A stretch of 64,000 bases of DNA from the NCBI GenBank assembly GCA_963708235.1, contig OY970200.1, forward strand, positions 2,170,001 to 2,234,000, given 5' to 3'. Positions 8,151 through 16,765 of the stretch are shown here, piece after piece. The translations under genes and the position numbers were made by a program. The notes beneath the pieces were generated by a model. The model did not search any database, was not told the origin of the DNA, and was given only the letters and a program-made list of their open reading frames with translations. This DNA comes from G963708235 sp963708235 (GTDB taxonomy: Bacteria; Actinomycetota; Acidimicrobiia; Spongiisociales; UBA5794). Each line of letters begins with the position of its first letter. The first letter of the stretch is position 1.

Positions 8151-9422
8151 TCAGGCCGACCGTTCCTGGGGCTCGTCGCCGGCGACGAGATCCTGGACCG
8201 GGATCAGCGTGGGCAGGACCCGATCGCGCACCACCTCTTCGGTGATGACGACCCGGGCGATGTCGGTGCGGGCAGGGAGGTCGTACATGGTGTCGAGGAG
8301 AACCTCTTCCATGATGGCCCGCAGCCCGCGCGCCCCGGTGCCCCTGATCAGCGCCTGCTCGGCGATGGCGACCATCGCCTCGTCGGTGACGACAAGCTCG
8401 ACGCCGTCCATCTCGAAGAACTTCTTGTACTGCTTGGATAGGGCGTTGCGGGGCTCGACCAGCACCCGCACCAGCGATTCCTTGTCGAGGTCCTCGACGG
8501 TGGCGATGACCGGGAGCCGTCCGATGAACTCGGGGATGAGACCGAAACCGATCAGGTCCTCGGGCATCACCTGCGAGATGAACTCACTGGGACGACCCTT
8601 GCTGACCGAGCGGACATCGCCACCGAACCCGACCGAGTTCTTGCCGACCCTTGCCTGGATCACCGACTCGAGACCGGCGAAGGCCCCGCCGCAGAGGAAC
8701 AGCATGTTGCTGGTGTCGATCTGGAGGAACTCCTGATGGGGGTGCTTGCGCCCACCCTGGGGTGGGACAGAGGCGACGGTCCCCTCGAGGATCTTGAGCA
8801 ACGCCTGCTGGACACCTTCACCGCTGACGTCGCGGGTGATCGACGGGTTCTCCGCCTTGCGGGCGATCTTGTCGATCTCGTCGATGTAGATGATCCCGGT
8901 CTCGGCACGCTTGATGTCGTAGTCGGCGGCCTGGATCAGCTTGAGCAGGATGTTCTCCACATCCTCCCCGACGTATCCGGCCTCGGTGAGGGCGGTGGCG
9001 TCGGCGATGGCGAAGGGAACGTTGAGCAACCGGGCCAGGGTCTGCGCCATCAGGGTCTTGCCGACCCCGGTGGGCCCCACGATGAGGATGTTCGACTTCT
9101 GCAGCTCGACATCGTCGTCGGGACGTTTGCCGGCGCGCACCCGCTTGTAGTGGTTGTACACGGCAACCGAGAGCACCCGCTTGGCACGGTCCTGTCCGAC
9201 GACATAGCCCTCGAGGAACTCGTAGATCTCGTGTGGCTTGGGAAGCTCGGTGAACGACACCTCCTCGGTGTCGGACAGTTCCTCTTCGATGATCTCGTTG
9301 CAGAGCTCGATGCACTCGTCGCAGATGTAGACACCCGGCCCGGCGATGAGCTTCTTCACCTGCTTCTGCGACTTCCCGCAGAAGCTGCACTTGAGCAGCT
9401 CGGTTCCCTCGTACTTCGCCAA
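8151..9422 (-). CDS. clpX: ClpX, unfoldase subunit of the Clp protease
   Basis: A 423-residue AAA+ unfoldase that recognises substrates and threads them into ClpP. The N-terminal C4 zinc-binding domain has C12, C15, C34 and C37. Walker A GPTGVGKT is at 116-123, the AGYVGED pore loop at 148-154 and Walker B IYIDEID ends at 184. The VGF version of the IGF loop that docks on ClpP and the sensor II segment GTGARGLRAI are present. The start codon is TTG at 9422, preceded by GGGGAGG with 5-nt spacing. The restored clpP stop (TAA, 9435-9433) directly abuts this ribosome site, so the two are translationally linked. Length and motifs are normal. Confidence 0.97.
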   Translation of the reverse strand: MAKYEGTELLKCSFCGKSQKQVKKLIAGPGVYICDECIELCNEIIEEELSDTEEVSFTELPKPHEIYEFLEGYVVGQDRAKRVLSVAVYNHYKRVRAGKRPDDDVELQKSNILIVGPTGVGKTLMAQTLARLLNVPFAIADATALTEAGYVGEDVENILLKLIQAADYDIKRAETGIIYIDEIDKIARKAENPSITRDVSGEGVQQALLKILEGTVASVPPQGGRKHPHQEFLQIDTSNMLFLCGGAFAGLESVIQARVGKNSVGFGGDVRSVSKGRPSEFISQVMPEDLIGFGLIPEFIGRLPVIATVEDLDKESLVRVLVEPRNALSKQYKKFFEMDGVELVVTDEAMVAIAEQALIRGTGARGLRAIMEEVLLDTMYDLPARTDIARVVITEEVVRDRVLPTLIPVQDLVAGDEPQERSA

Positions 9423-9432
9423 GAGCCTCCCC

Positions 9433-10069
9433 TTACCCCGTCTTCACTGACTCAAGACTACGCCCTGCGATCACCTGGTCAACGATCCCGTAGTCCACGG
9501 CGGACTCGGCGCCCATCCACAGTATCGCGATCGGTGTCGGTCTGGATCTGCTCGAGCGGCTGACCGGTGTGGTGGGCCAGGATGACGTTGATGTCCTCAC
9601 GGGTCTTCAGGATCTCCCGTGCATGGATCTCGATGTCCGTGGCCTGACCACCCAGACCCGAGATGTGGGGCTGGTGGAGCATGATCCGCGAGTGGGGCAG
9701 GGCGAACCGCTTGCCGTGGGTGCCGCCGGCGAGGAGCACGGCGGCGGCCGAGGCGGCGAGTCCCATGCAGTAGGTGGCGACGTCCGGCTTGATGAACTGC
9801 ATCGTGTCGTAGATCGCCATCAGCGAGGTGGTGGAGCCACCCGGTGAATTGATGTAGAGGGCGATGTCCTTGTCGGGGTCCTCACCCTCGAGGTGGATGA
9901 GCTGGGCCATGATCAGGTTGCCCACGGTGTCGTCGATCGGAGTGCCCAGGAACACGATCCGGTCCTTGAGCAGCCGGCTGTAGATGTCGAACGCTCGCTC
10001 GCCGCGTGGGGTCTGCTCGACCACGGTGGGGACGAGATAGCTCATCGGGGTCTGGCTGGTGCTGTTCAT
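9433..10069 (-). CDS. clpP: ClpP protease subunit with apparent +1 frameshift near the C-terminus
   Basis: Serine peptidase subunit of ClpXP. The frame from ATG 10069 carries S107 in GLAASAAA and H132 in MLHQPH, with the third catalytic residue expected in the TDTDRD segment (177-182). After residue 182 the frame as written reads a nonfamily tail and stops at 9479. Dropping one base at about 9521-9524 restores WMGAESAVDYGIVDQV..., the conserved ClpP ending, and moves the stop to 9433-9435, exactly against the clpX ribosome site. The annotated span uses the restored frame. The start overlaps the tig stop (ATGA). Most actinobacteria have two clpP copies; only one is here. Confidence 0.9.
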
Positions 10070-11518
10070 GAGTCCTCGTCGGCTTCGGGGTCGGCTTTTT
10101 CCTCGCCGACCGGTGCTGCATCCGGCGCTTCGATCATTTCGGGATCGTCGTCTCCATCACTCTCGTCCTCGCTCGCCCCGTCGTCATGGTCGTCGTCGTC
10201 GATGACGGTGAGGTCCACCGGGTTGCCGTTCCCGTCCACCGCTGTGGAAGCCTCGAGGAGACGATCGAGCGCCTTCCTTCGCAGGATATCACCGGAGAGT
10301 GTCGCTACCTGACCTGACGCTTCGAGTGCTTGTCGAACCTCGTCTGCGGGGCGTCCGGAGGACTGGGACATGTCGGCAAAGGCCGCTTCGAACTTCCTCT
10401 TCGGAGACAACGAGACCCTCGATGGCCGCCACTCCTTCGAGCAGCACCCGGGTCTGGATCGAACGCTCCGCTCCGTCGCGCAATTCGGCGGCGAACGCCT
10501 GCTGGTCCTGGCCGGTCACCGACAGGTAGGTGCCGAGGTCGAGACCCCGCTGTTCGAGGCTGTGGGCCAGGTTGTGCAGCGACGACTCCATCTCCGCCTG
10601 GATCAGCGCCTCGGGGATGTCGAGACCGAGGTCGTCGTTGAGTTCGTTGAGCAGGGCATCGCGGTATGCCCCACGGGTGGCCTCGACCTTCATCGCCAGC
10701 AGGCTGCGGGAGAGACGGGAGCGGAGCTCGTCGACGGTCGAGAACTCGGAGACGTCGGAGACCCATTCGTCGGTGAGATCGGGGAGCTTGCGGGACTTCA
10801 CGCCCTTGACGAGGGCCTTCAGGGTCACCTCTTCGCCGGCACGGTCGCCGAACCCGTCGGGGAGGATCGCCGGTCCGTCCTTGATCGCCCCGACGGTGGC
10901 GCCGACCAGCAGCGGGTCGAGACCGGGGATGTACGACATCGATCCGATCTCATAGAGCAGGTCGGTGGCCGACACCTCGGGGATGTCGACTCCGTCGGCG
11001 TTGCTCGCCGACAGGTTGACCATCACGAAGTCGCCCTCGTCGGCCTCACGCTCGACATCTTCGAGCTCGGCGTACTGGCTGCGGACCCGGTCGATCTGGG
11101 CGGCCAGCTCGTCCTCGTCGATCTCGGGGGCGTCGACCTCGATGGTGCGGGCGTAGTCGGGGACGGCGTCGACGCTGGGCCACAGGGTGATCCTCACATC
11201 GACCTCGACACCGCCGTCGTCCCGATGGCGGATGTCCTCGACGGCCGGGGTGGTCACCGGGTTGAGATCACGTTCTTCGAGGGCCTTCCCGACCAGCTCC
11301 GGCAAGGCGTCGTCGACCGCTTCACTGCGGAGGGTCTCCTCGCCGACCATCCGCTCGACGACCGAGCGGGGGGCACGACCGGGTCGGAATCCCTTGATCT
11401 TCAACTGACCGGCCAGCTTGCGGGCGGCCTTGTCCTTGGCGGGTTCGAGCTCGCTCTCGTCGAGCCTCAGGGTGAGGAGGCGCTCGAAGGCGCCCGGTTC
11501 GCTGACATCGATGTGCAC
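10066..11518 (-). CDS. tig: Trigger factor with apparent +1 frameshift in the C-terminal domain
   Basis: Ribosome-associated chaperone and peptidyl-prolyl isomerase. From GTG 11518 the N-terminal ribosome-binding domain is clear (IKGFRPGRAPRSVVE, the GFRxGxxP signature), followed by the FKBP-type domain (DEGDFVMVNL...) and the start of the helical C-terminal domain. After GLVVSEEEV the written frame turns nonsensical. Removing one base at about 10387-10390 continues as AAFADMSQSSGRPADEV and on to an unusually acidic tail rich in Asp/Glu (DDDDHDD...), ending at 10066. This tail is longer than typical. The ribosome-binding site (ggagag) lies 12 nt before the GTG, which is the only canonical start close to the domain. 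It leads the tig-clpP-clpX operon. Confidence 0.9.
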
Positions 11519-11601
11519 GGTGGGCTTCTTCTCTCCGTGGAGTTGGCTTGACGCTTGATCTTGCCTACCGGCCGTCACGACGACGCACGGAGGCGAAACA
11601 T

Positions 11602-11635
11602 GGCACTGCCGGTCCCGATCGGGACCGGCAGTGCC
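11602..11635 (-). terminator. 15-bp hairpin after tRNA-His
   Basis: GGCACTGCCGGTCCC (11602-11616) and GGGACCGGCAGTGCC (11621-11635) form a perfect 15-bp stem around a GATC loop. On the minus strand it follows the tRNA cluster, and TGTTT appears a few bases later. It sits between the tRNAs and tig, so it probably ends or attenuates the tRNA transcript. Confidence 0.75.
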
Positions 11636-11640
11636 CATGG

Positions 11641-11716
11641 GGTGGCCGACGGGACTTGAACCCGCGACCTCCTGGACCACAACCAGGCGCTCTAACCGAG
11701 CTGAGCTACGGCCACC
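11641..11716 (-). tRNA. tRNA-His (GTG)
   Basis: Full cloverleaf. The anticodon stem CCTGG/CCAGG encloses loop TTGTGGT with anticodon GTG, and the acceptor is GTGGCCG/CGGCCAC. It has the histidine-specific extra G(-1) at 11716 opposite C73 at 11641. CCA is not encoded. Confidence 0.97.
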
Positions 11717-11773
11717 ATGTTGTCCGACGGGGACGGCCCCTGGGTGCGCTCCCATCCCACCGGAGACGGACGG

Positions 11774-11846
11774 CGCCCCCGGAAGGATTCGAACCCTCGG
11801 CCAAGAGCTTAGAAGGCTCCTGCTCTGTCCTCTGAGCTACGGGGGC
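11774..11846 (-). tRNA. tRNA-Arg (TCT)
   Basis: The acceptor stem is GCCCCCG/CGGGGGC with G73. The anticodon loop CTTCTAA gives anticodon TCT, reading AGA/AGG. The T-loop GGTTCGAATCC is intact. It is the second of the minus-strand tRNA cluster upstream of tig. Confidence 0.96.
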
Positions 11847-11857
11847 AGTCCTCGTCG

Positions 11858-11928
11858 AGCGGATGACGGGGATCGAACCCGCATAACCAGCTTGGAAGGC
11901 TGGGGCTCTGCCATTGAGCTACATCCGC
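11858..11928 (-). tRNA. tRNA-Gly (TCC)
   Basis: A 71-nt cloverleaf with acceptor GCGGATG/CATCCGC and U73. The anticodon loop CTTCCAA gives anticodon TCC, reading GGA/GGG. The T-arm is GGGTTCGATCCCC. Confidence 0.96.
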
Positions 11929-12148
11929 CGGATCGGCTACAGACTACTCGCCGGCATCCGCTTCTCCGTCACCCTTATCTGCACCGTCGGCACATCCCCG
12001 CACGCGCAAGGGACAAACGGGCGTCCCCCACCTCGAACCGGTGTGACACGATCGGATTCGCTGCCAGGGTGACGGCACGGCGGGACCAGACGGGTGGACC
12101 CGGGGGGTACATCCGAGGGCGGTGCGCCCCGAGGCGAGGATGAAATGG

Positions 12149-12222
12149 TCGGGCTGGCCGGATTTGAACCGGCGACCCCCTGCTCCCAAAGCAGGTGCGC
12201 TACCAAGCTGCGCCACAGCCCG
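12149..12222 (-). tRNA. tRNA-Pro (TGG)
   Basis: The acceptor is CGGGCTG/CAGCCCG with A73. The anticodon stem CCTGC/GCAGG surrounds TTTGGGA, anticodon TGG. It lies 220 bp upstream of tRNA-Gly, and that gap shows nothing else recognisable. Confidence 0.96.
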
Positions 12223-12310
12223 TCACGGGCATTGTCTCACGTGTTGGGGGTCTCACGCCGACGAGCATGCCGGAACTGCCTCCCTGGCCGGGAGTGATGC
12301 GGTCCGAACG

Positions 12311-12383
12311 TGGGTCGCCCGGGACTCGAACCCGGAACCTGCGGATTAAGAGTCCGTTGCTCTGCCAATTGAGCTAGCGACCC
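12311..12383 (-). tRNA. tRNA-Lys (CTT)
   Basis: The acceptor is GGGTCGC/GCGACCC with A73. The anticodon loop CTCTTAA gives anticodon CTT, reading AAG. The T-arm GGGTTCGAGTCCC is intact. Confidence 0.96.
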
Positions 12384-12526
12384 GGAGCAAGATTAGCACC
12401 GGGTCGAACCCCTCCGTCAGGAACCGACAGCACCGGGGACGGTGCTCAGCGCAGCCGGCGGCTCGGCCGCCGTGCGGTTTCGGTGGTGGCGCTTCGCTCC
12501 CGGACAACGTGGGACAATACGCCGAG

Positions 12527-12609
12527 GCGGGCGTGGCGGAATTGGTAGACGCGCCAGGTTTAGGTCCTGGTGGGCATTGCCCGTGGGGGTTCGAGTCCCT
12601 CCGCCCGCA
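12527..12609 (+). tRNA. tRNA-Leu (TAG)
   Basis: An 83-nt class II tRNA on the plus strand. The acceptor is GCGGGCG/CGCCCGC with A73, the anticodon stem CCAGG/CCTGG encloses TTTAGGT (anticodon TAG, reading CUN), and the long variable arm TGGGCATTGCCCG is typical of tRNA-Leu. It is divergent from the other five tRNAs and 57 bp upstream of the aldo/keto reductase. Confidence 0.97.
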
Positions 12610-12666
12610 CCTCGACGACCCGCGCCAGACAGGTCGCCGACGTCACCGATCGACAGGAGCCCTCCG

Positions 12667-13503
12667 ATGAGCCGGACCGACCCGACCGTTCCCGATGTGG
12701 TCCTCGACAACGGGGTATCGATGCCCCAGGTGGGATTCGGCGTGTTCCAGATTCCGTCGGGCGGCACCCAGAAGGCGGTGGAGCTTGCGCTCGAAGCGGG
12801 CTACCGGAGCATCGACACCGCAACGGTCTACGGGAACGAACACGAGGTGGGTCTTGCGCTCGCCGCATCAGGGCTGGGCGCCGACGAGGTGTTCGTCACC
12901 ACCAAGCTGTGGAACGACGCCCAGGGGGTCGAGGCGGCGGGCGCCGCCTTCGAAGCCAGCATGGAGCGGCTCGGTCTCGACACCCTGGACCTGTATCTCA
13001 TCCACTGGCCGGCCCCGGCCCGCGACCTCTATCCGCAGACCTGGGGGGTGTTCGAAGAGCTTGCCGGTGCGGGTCGGGTGCGGGCCATCGGTGTCTCCAA
13101 CTTCCAGGTCACCCACCTGCAGCGACTGATCGACGAGTTCGACATCGTCCCCGCGGTCAACCAGATCGAACTCCACCCCTACCTCCAGCAGGACGAACTG
13201 CGAGCCTTCCACCGGAAGCACGGGATCGCCACCGAAGCGTGGAGCCCACTGGCCAAGGCCGAGGTGATCGACGATCCCGCCATCGCGGCCATCGCCGAAC
13301 GCCACCACCGGACTCCGGCGCAGGTGGTGCTGGCATGGCATCTCCACCTGGGCAACATCGTCATCCCCAAGTCGGTGACCCCGGAACGGATCGTCGCCAA
13401 CCTCGACATCTTCGACGTCCCGCTCGATGCGACCGACCTCGACACCATCGCCGGTCTCGAGCGGGGTCACCGCACCGGTCCGGACCCCGACCGGTACAAC
13501 TGA
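12667..13503 (+). CDS. Aldo/keto reductase (2,5-diketo-D-gluconate reductase type)
   Basis: A 278-residue NADPH-dependent TIM-barrel oxidoreductase. The catalytic tetrad is visible: D50 (SIDTA), Y55 (TVYGNE), K80 (VTTKLWN) and H113 (LIHWP). The cofactor-binding IPKSVTPERI stretch lies near residue 238. Length and motifs fit the AKR5 group of cytoplasmic reductases (2,5-diketogluconate and other small carbonyls); the true substrate cannot be read from sequence. The ATG at 12667 follows an acaggag ribosome site. It may be read through from the tRNA-Leu promoter. Confidence 0.9.
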   Translation: MSRTDPTVPDVVLDNGVSMPQVGFGVFQIPSGGTQKAVELALEAGYRSIDTATVYGNEHEVGLALAASGLGADEVFVTTKLWNDAQGVEAAGAAFEASMERLGLDTLDLYLIHWPAPARDLYPQTWGVFEELAGAGRVRAIGVSNFQVTHLQRLIDEFDIVPAVNQIELHPYLQQDELRAFHRKHGIATEAWSPLAKAEVIDDPAIAAIAERHHRTPAQVVLAWHLHLGNIVIPKSVTPERIVANLDIFDVPLDATDLDTIAGLERGHRTGPDPDRYN

Positions 13504-13605
13504 ACGGAACGGGTCGTAGCCAGCCCACCGTCGTCGGCGATGGTCAGGGCATCGGACGGCTTCGGACATTGGATTCCCCGCAGGAGGGCCTGCCCGTAAC
13601 GAGCC

Positions 13606-13944
13606 TCACCGCAGGATGTCGTCGCAGCCAACGGCGACGGACAACGCCCGGCAGACCTGTCGCATCCGCTCGTCGCCGAGCCGACCGATGCGGTCGACCA
13701 GCACACCGACCGGCACGCTCTCGACCGTATCGAGATTGGCGACCGACCGTTTCGGAACGGGGTCCTCGCCCGGCTCCAACACAACCTCGCTGGGGAGACC
13801 GCGCACGTTGGTGGTACAGGGAGCGACCACCACCCTTCGCAGGCGGGGGATCGCCGCATCCCGGGACAACACCACCACCGGGCGTCGTGCGATATCGGGG
13901 AGTTCACACCACCAGACCTCGCCCCGGGCGGGAAGTCCGCTCAC
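13606..13944 (-). CDS. MazF/PemK-type mRNA interferase toxin
   Basis: A 112-residue toxin of a type II toxin-antitoxin pair. The N-terminal RGEVWWCELPD is the family signature and is followed by RRPVVVLSRDAA and VVVAPCTTNVRGLPSEVVL, covering the SH3-like barrel with the usual catalytic Arg and Thr. Family members cleave single-stranded mRNA at short motifs. The GTG at 13944 overlaps the antitoxin stop (GTGA), so translation is coupled. An in-frame ATG at 13986 lies inside the antitoxin gene and is less likely. Confidence 0.85.
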   Translation of the reverse strand: MSGLPARGEVWWCELPDIARRPVVVLSRDAAIPRLRRVVVAPCTTNVRGLPSEVVLEPGEDPVPKRSVANLDTVESVPVGVLVDRIGRLGDERMRQVCRALSVAVGCDDILR

Positions 13945-14177
13945 GTCGATCCGGCGGCGTCCCGGAATGACGCCAGATCGCCCCATTCGTCCGGCTCGTC
14001 CAGGGGCCGATCGGCGTAGGCGGCATAGACGGCATCGATCGCCGCGGTGCGGTGCCGCGCCTCGAGCGCCGCCAGTGCCTCGTCGATGAGCGCGGCGTCA
14101 TTCAGACCGACACGAATCCGCCGTGCGGTTGCGAGCAGTTCTGCATCGACGGTCGTACTGACTCTGACCCGTGCCAT
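13941..14177 (-). CDS. Ribbon-helix-helix antitoxin of the MazF pair
   Basis: A 78-residue protein. Its N-terminus MARVRVSTTVDAELLATARR matches the beta-strand-helix start of RHH antitoxins, followed by a second helix (NDAALIDEALAALEAR). The acidic C-terminal tail DRPLDEPDEWGDLASFRDAA would wrap the toxin and block its active site. Such complexes usually repress their own promoter, which would lie just upstream around 14178-14230. The ATG at 14177 is preferred over one at 14204 because it starts the RHH fold. Confidence 0.8.
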   Translation of the reverse strand: MARVRVSTTVDAELLATARRIRVGLNDAALIDEALAALEARHRTAAIDAVYAAYADRPLDEPDEWGDLASFRDAAGST

Positions 14178-14268
14178 GCCATGATCATGCCACGCTTGGA
14201 GCATGAAGGCAACTGCCTCCGTCGCGATTACGTTCCCGGAACCGCACAGTCGGCCGCCAGGCGGCTCG

Positions 14269-15324
14269 TCAGGCGACGATGCGACGGGTCACCGGATCGA
14301 AGAGCACCCAGCGGACCACATCGAACCGGACCCGGTCCCCCGGACGCAGCACGGTGGTGACGGTCCGCGACGTGACCTCACCCGATCCCGTCGCTGCATC
14401 GATCATCACGTGGGATCCGTACACCGACACCCCGGTCACGGCGGCCTCGACTCCCCCGGCTGCGGACAGGTCCAGATCTTCGGGCCGCACCATCATCAGC
14501 AGGCCCCGACCGGCGTGGCGGCCGAGCAGGGGTGTCCAGGCCCGCACCCGCACTCCGTCACCGACCAGCCAGAAACCCTCGCCCGCCTCTTGCACCACCA
14601 CCTCGATCACCGACACGTCCCCGGTGACCTCTGCGGCGTCCAACGTCACCGGTCGCCGGTACACCTCGGTGGGGGTCCCGACCTGGACGATCTGCCCGGC
14701 GACCAGCACGGCAAGTCGATCGGCGACGGCGGCGGCTTCCACCGGATCATTGGTCACATACAGCGTGGTGACCCCGTATCCCTGTTGCACGGTGCGGAGC
14801 TGATCGCGGGTTCGGGTGCGCAGTGCGGTGTCGAGACGGGCCAGCGGCTCGTCCATCAGGAAGACGTCGGGCGCCCGCACCATCGCACGGGCCACCGCCA
14901 CCAACTGCTGCTCGCCGGCGGCGAGTTGCGAGGGTCGGCGCTGCATCAGGTCGCCCAACCCGAGGGCGCGCATCTCTGCGGTGACCCGCAGGTCGATGTC
15001 CTGACGGTCATGGTGGCGGACCTGCAACGGGAACGACACATTGTCCCGTGCGGTCATGAACGGATAGAGCCCGTCTGCCTGGAACACCATGGCGACGTTG
15101 CGAAGGTGTGGCGGGACACGGGTGACCTCGGTATCGCCGATCAGTACCCGCCCGGCGGTCACGGCATCGAGTCCGGCGACCGCACGGAGCAGCGTCGACT
15201 TCCCCGAGCCCGAATGACCGACGACCGCCACCATCTCGGCCTCACCGACCGAGAGGTCGATCGCCCGCAGGATCGGGTGGTCACCGATCGTGACCTCGAG
15301 TCGATCAAGAGTGAGCGTCGCCAT
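14269..15324 (-). CDS. Orphan MalK/UgpC-like ABC transporter ATPase with altered motifs
   Basis: A 351-residue ATP-binding subunit with an ABC domain (about 1-230) and a C-terminal TOBE-like regulatory domain, as in sugar importers MalK and UgpC. Walker A GHSGSGKST is at 36-44, Q-loop Q82, Walker B VFLMDEP at 154-160. Two motifs are off consensus: the ABC signature is LAAGE (134-138) instead of LSGGQ, and the H-loop is VTND with N192 where the switch histidine normally is. No permease or binding protein is adjacent. It could serve permeases elsewhere or be a weak or regulatory ATPase. The ATG at 15324 follows GGGAG with 5-nt spacing; a GTG sits one codon upstream. Confidence 0.8.
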   Translation of the reverse strand: MATLTLDRLEVTIGDHPILRAIDLSVGEAEMVAVVGHSGSGKSTLLRAVAGLDAVTAGRVLIGDTEVTRVPPHLRNVAMVFQADGLYPFMTARDNVSFPLQVRHHDRQDIDLRVTAEMRALGLGDLMQRRPSQLAAGEQQLVAVARAMVRAPDVFLMDEPLARLDTALRTRTRDQLRTVQQGYGVTTLYVTNDPVEAAAVADRLAVLVAGQIVQVGTPTEVYRRPVTLDAAEVTGDVSVIEVVVQEAGEGFWLVGDGVRVRAWTPLLGRHAGRGLLMMVRPEDLDLSAAGGVEAAVTGVSVYGSHVMIDAATGSGEVTSRTVTTVLRPGDRVRFDVVRWVLFDPVTRRIVA

Positions 15325-15381
15325 CACAGCTCCCGGGCCGTCGTATCCCCCAGGCTATCCGGGCTGCACCGGGACCACGGT

Positions 15382-15963
15382 TCAGGAGAGGAGGTCGAGC
15401 AGCGCCCGTAGTGCCCGGGAGCGATGCGAGATCCGGTTCTTCTCGGCGGGTGACATCTCGGCGAGGGTCCGTCCTCCGACCTCGAACACGGGGTCGTACC
15501 CGAACCCGCCGTCGCCACGTGGTGCGGTGGCGATGGTCCCGGCCAGTTCCCCGCTCACCACCCACTCCACACCCTCGGTGTCGACAAGGGCAATTGCGGT
15601 GCGGAAGCGGGCAGTGCGCTGGTCGATCCCGTCCATCGAGGAGATCAGCTTGGCGACATTGTCGGCGTACGATGCCGCCGGTCCGGCATACCGGGCGGTC
15701 ATGACCCCGGGCGCCCCGTCGAGCGCATCCACCTCGAGCCCGGTGTCGTCGGCAAGCGCCGCCACACCGGTGTACGCATACACCGCATGCGCTTTGAGCA
15801 GGGCGTTGCCCTCCAACGTCGACTCGGTCTCCTCGACCTCCGGCCAGCGGTGGCCCCGCTCCACCTCGATCCCCACCGGAAGGTCGGCGAGCAACGCCGC
15901 GATCTCGGCAATCTTGTTGGGATTGTGCGACGCCACCACCAGGCGGTCGATCCTGACGATCAC
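15382..15963 (-). CDS. rdgB: RdgB/HAM1 dITP/XTP pyrophosphatase
   Basis: A 193-residue house-cleaning nucleotidase that hydrolyses dITP, ITP and XTP to monophosphates, keeping deaminated purines out of nucleic acids. Family signatures: VVASHNPNKIAEI at the N-terminus, LADDTGLEVDALDGAPGVMTARYAG with the catalytic Asp pair, GFGYDPVFEV and ISHRSRAL at the end. The GTG at 15963 overlaps the rph stop (GTGA). The rph-rdgB pairing is conserved across actinobacteria. Confidence 0.95.
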   Translation of the reverse strand: MIVRIDRLVVASHNPNKIAEIAALLADLPVGIEVERGHRWPEVEETESTLEGNALLKAHAVYAYTGVAALADDTGLEVDALDGAPGVMTARYAGPAASYADNVAKLISSMDGIDQRTARFRTAIALVDTEGVEWVVSGELAGTIATAPRGDGGFGYDPVFEVGGRTLAEMSPAEKNRISHRSRALRALLDLLS

Positions 15964-16661
15964 CGACGCGCCTCGGTCTGGAGGGCGATGAGTTCCCTGA
16001 TTCCGGCGGTGGCGCCGTCGACCATCTGATCGAGTTGGTCGCGGGTGAACGGTCGACCTTCGGCGGTTCCCTGGACTTCGATCAGCCCATCCGACCCGGT
16101 CATCACCACGTTGCAGTCGACGTCGGCGGCGACATCCTCGGTGTACTCCAGATCGACCAGCACCACCCCGTCGATGACACCCACCGACACCGCCGCCACC
16201 TGCTCCACCACGGGGCTGGCGGCGAGACGACCCTCGGCGACCAACCAGTCGAAGGCATCGGCGAGCGCCACCCAGGCGCCGGTGACGGCAGCGGTACGGG
16301 TGCCGCCGTCGGCCTGGAGCACATCGCAGTCGACCCTGGCGGTGATCTCCCCCATCGCCTCGATATCGACGGCGGCCCGCAGGGAGCGGCCGATGAGGCG
16401 CTGGATCTCCTTGACCCGGCCTCCCGAGATGGCGCTGCGCGGGATACGCTCGGTGCCGGAACCGGGGAGCATGGCGTATTCGGCGGTGACCCAGCCCCGA
16501 CCCTTCCCCCGCATCCAGCGAGGTGTGTCGAGATCGAACGAGACGGTGCACAGCACCTGGGTCCGGCCCATCTCGACCAGCACCGACCCCGGAGTCATGT
16601 CGGTGAACCCGCGTCGGAACACCACCGGGCGCAGTTGATCGGCTCCCCTGCCTTCTCGCAT
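15960..16661 (-). CDS. rph: Ribonuclease PH
   Basis: A 233-residue phosphorolytic 3'-5' exoribonuclease for tRNA 3'-end maturation. The fold is indicated by RPVVFRRGFTDMTPGSVLVEMGRTQVLCT, GRGWVTAEYAMLPGSGTERIPR, the phosphate/Arg region RLIGRSLRAAVD, and CDVLQADGGTRTAAVTGA. Length is close to normal, perhaps slightly short at the C-terminus. It is downstream of the metallo-hydrolase gene by 104 bp and coupled to rdgB. Confidence 0.96.
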   Translation of the reverse strand: MREGRGADQLRPVVFRRGFTDMTPGSVLVEMGRTQVLCTVSFDLDTPRWMRGKGRGWVTAEYAMLPGSGTERIPRSAISGGRVKEIQRLIGRSLRAAVDIEAMGEITARVDCDVLQADGGTRTAAVTGAWVALADAFDWLVAEGRLAASPVVEQVAAVSVGVIDGVVLVDLEYTEDVAADVDCNVVMTGSDGLIEVQGTAEGRPFTRDQLDQMVDGATAGIRELIALQTEARR

Positions 16662-16765
16662 GTCGTGCTCTCTCTCCTCAGGATGACCATCTCGATCATC
16701 GCCGTTTCGTCGGGTTCACCGGGCGTATTCCGGGCCATTCGTCGTGGCGAACGGTGGAGCGATCT

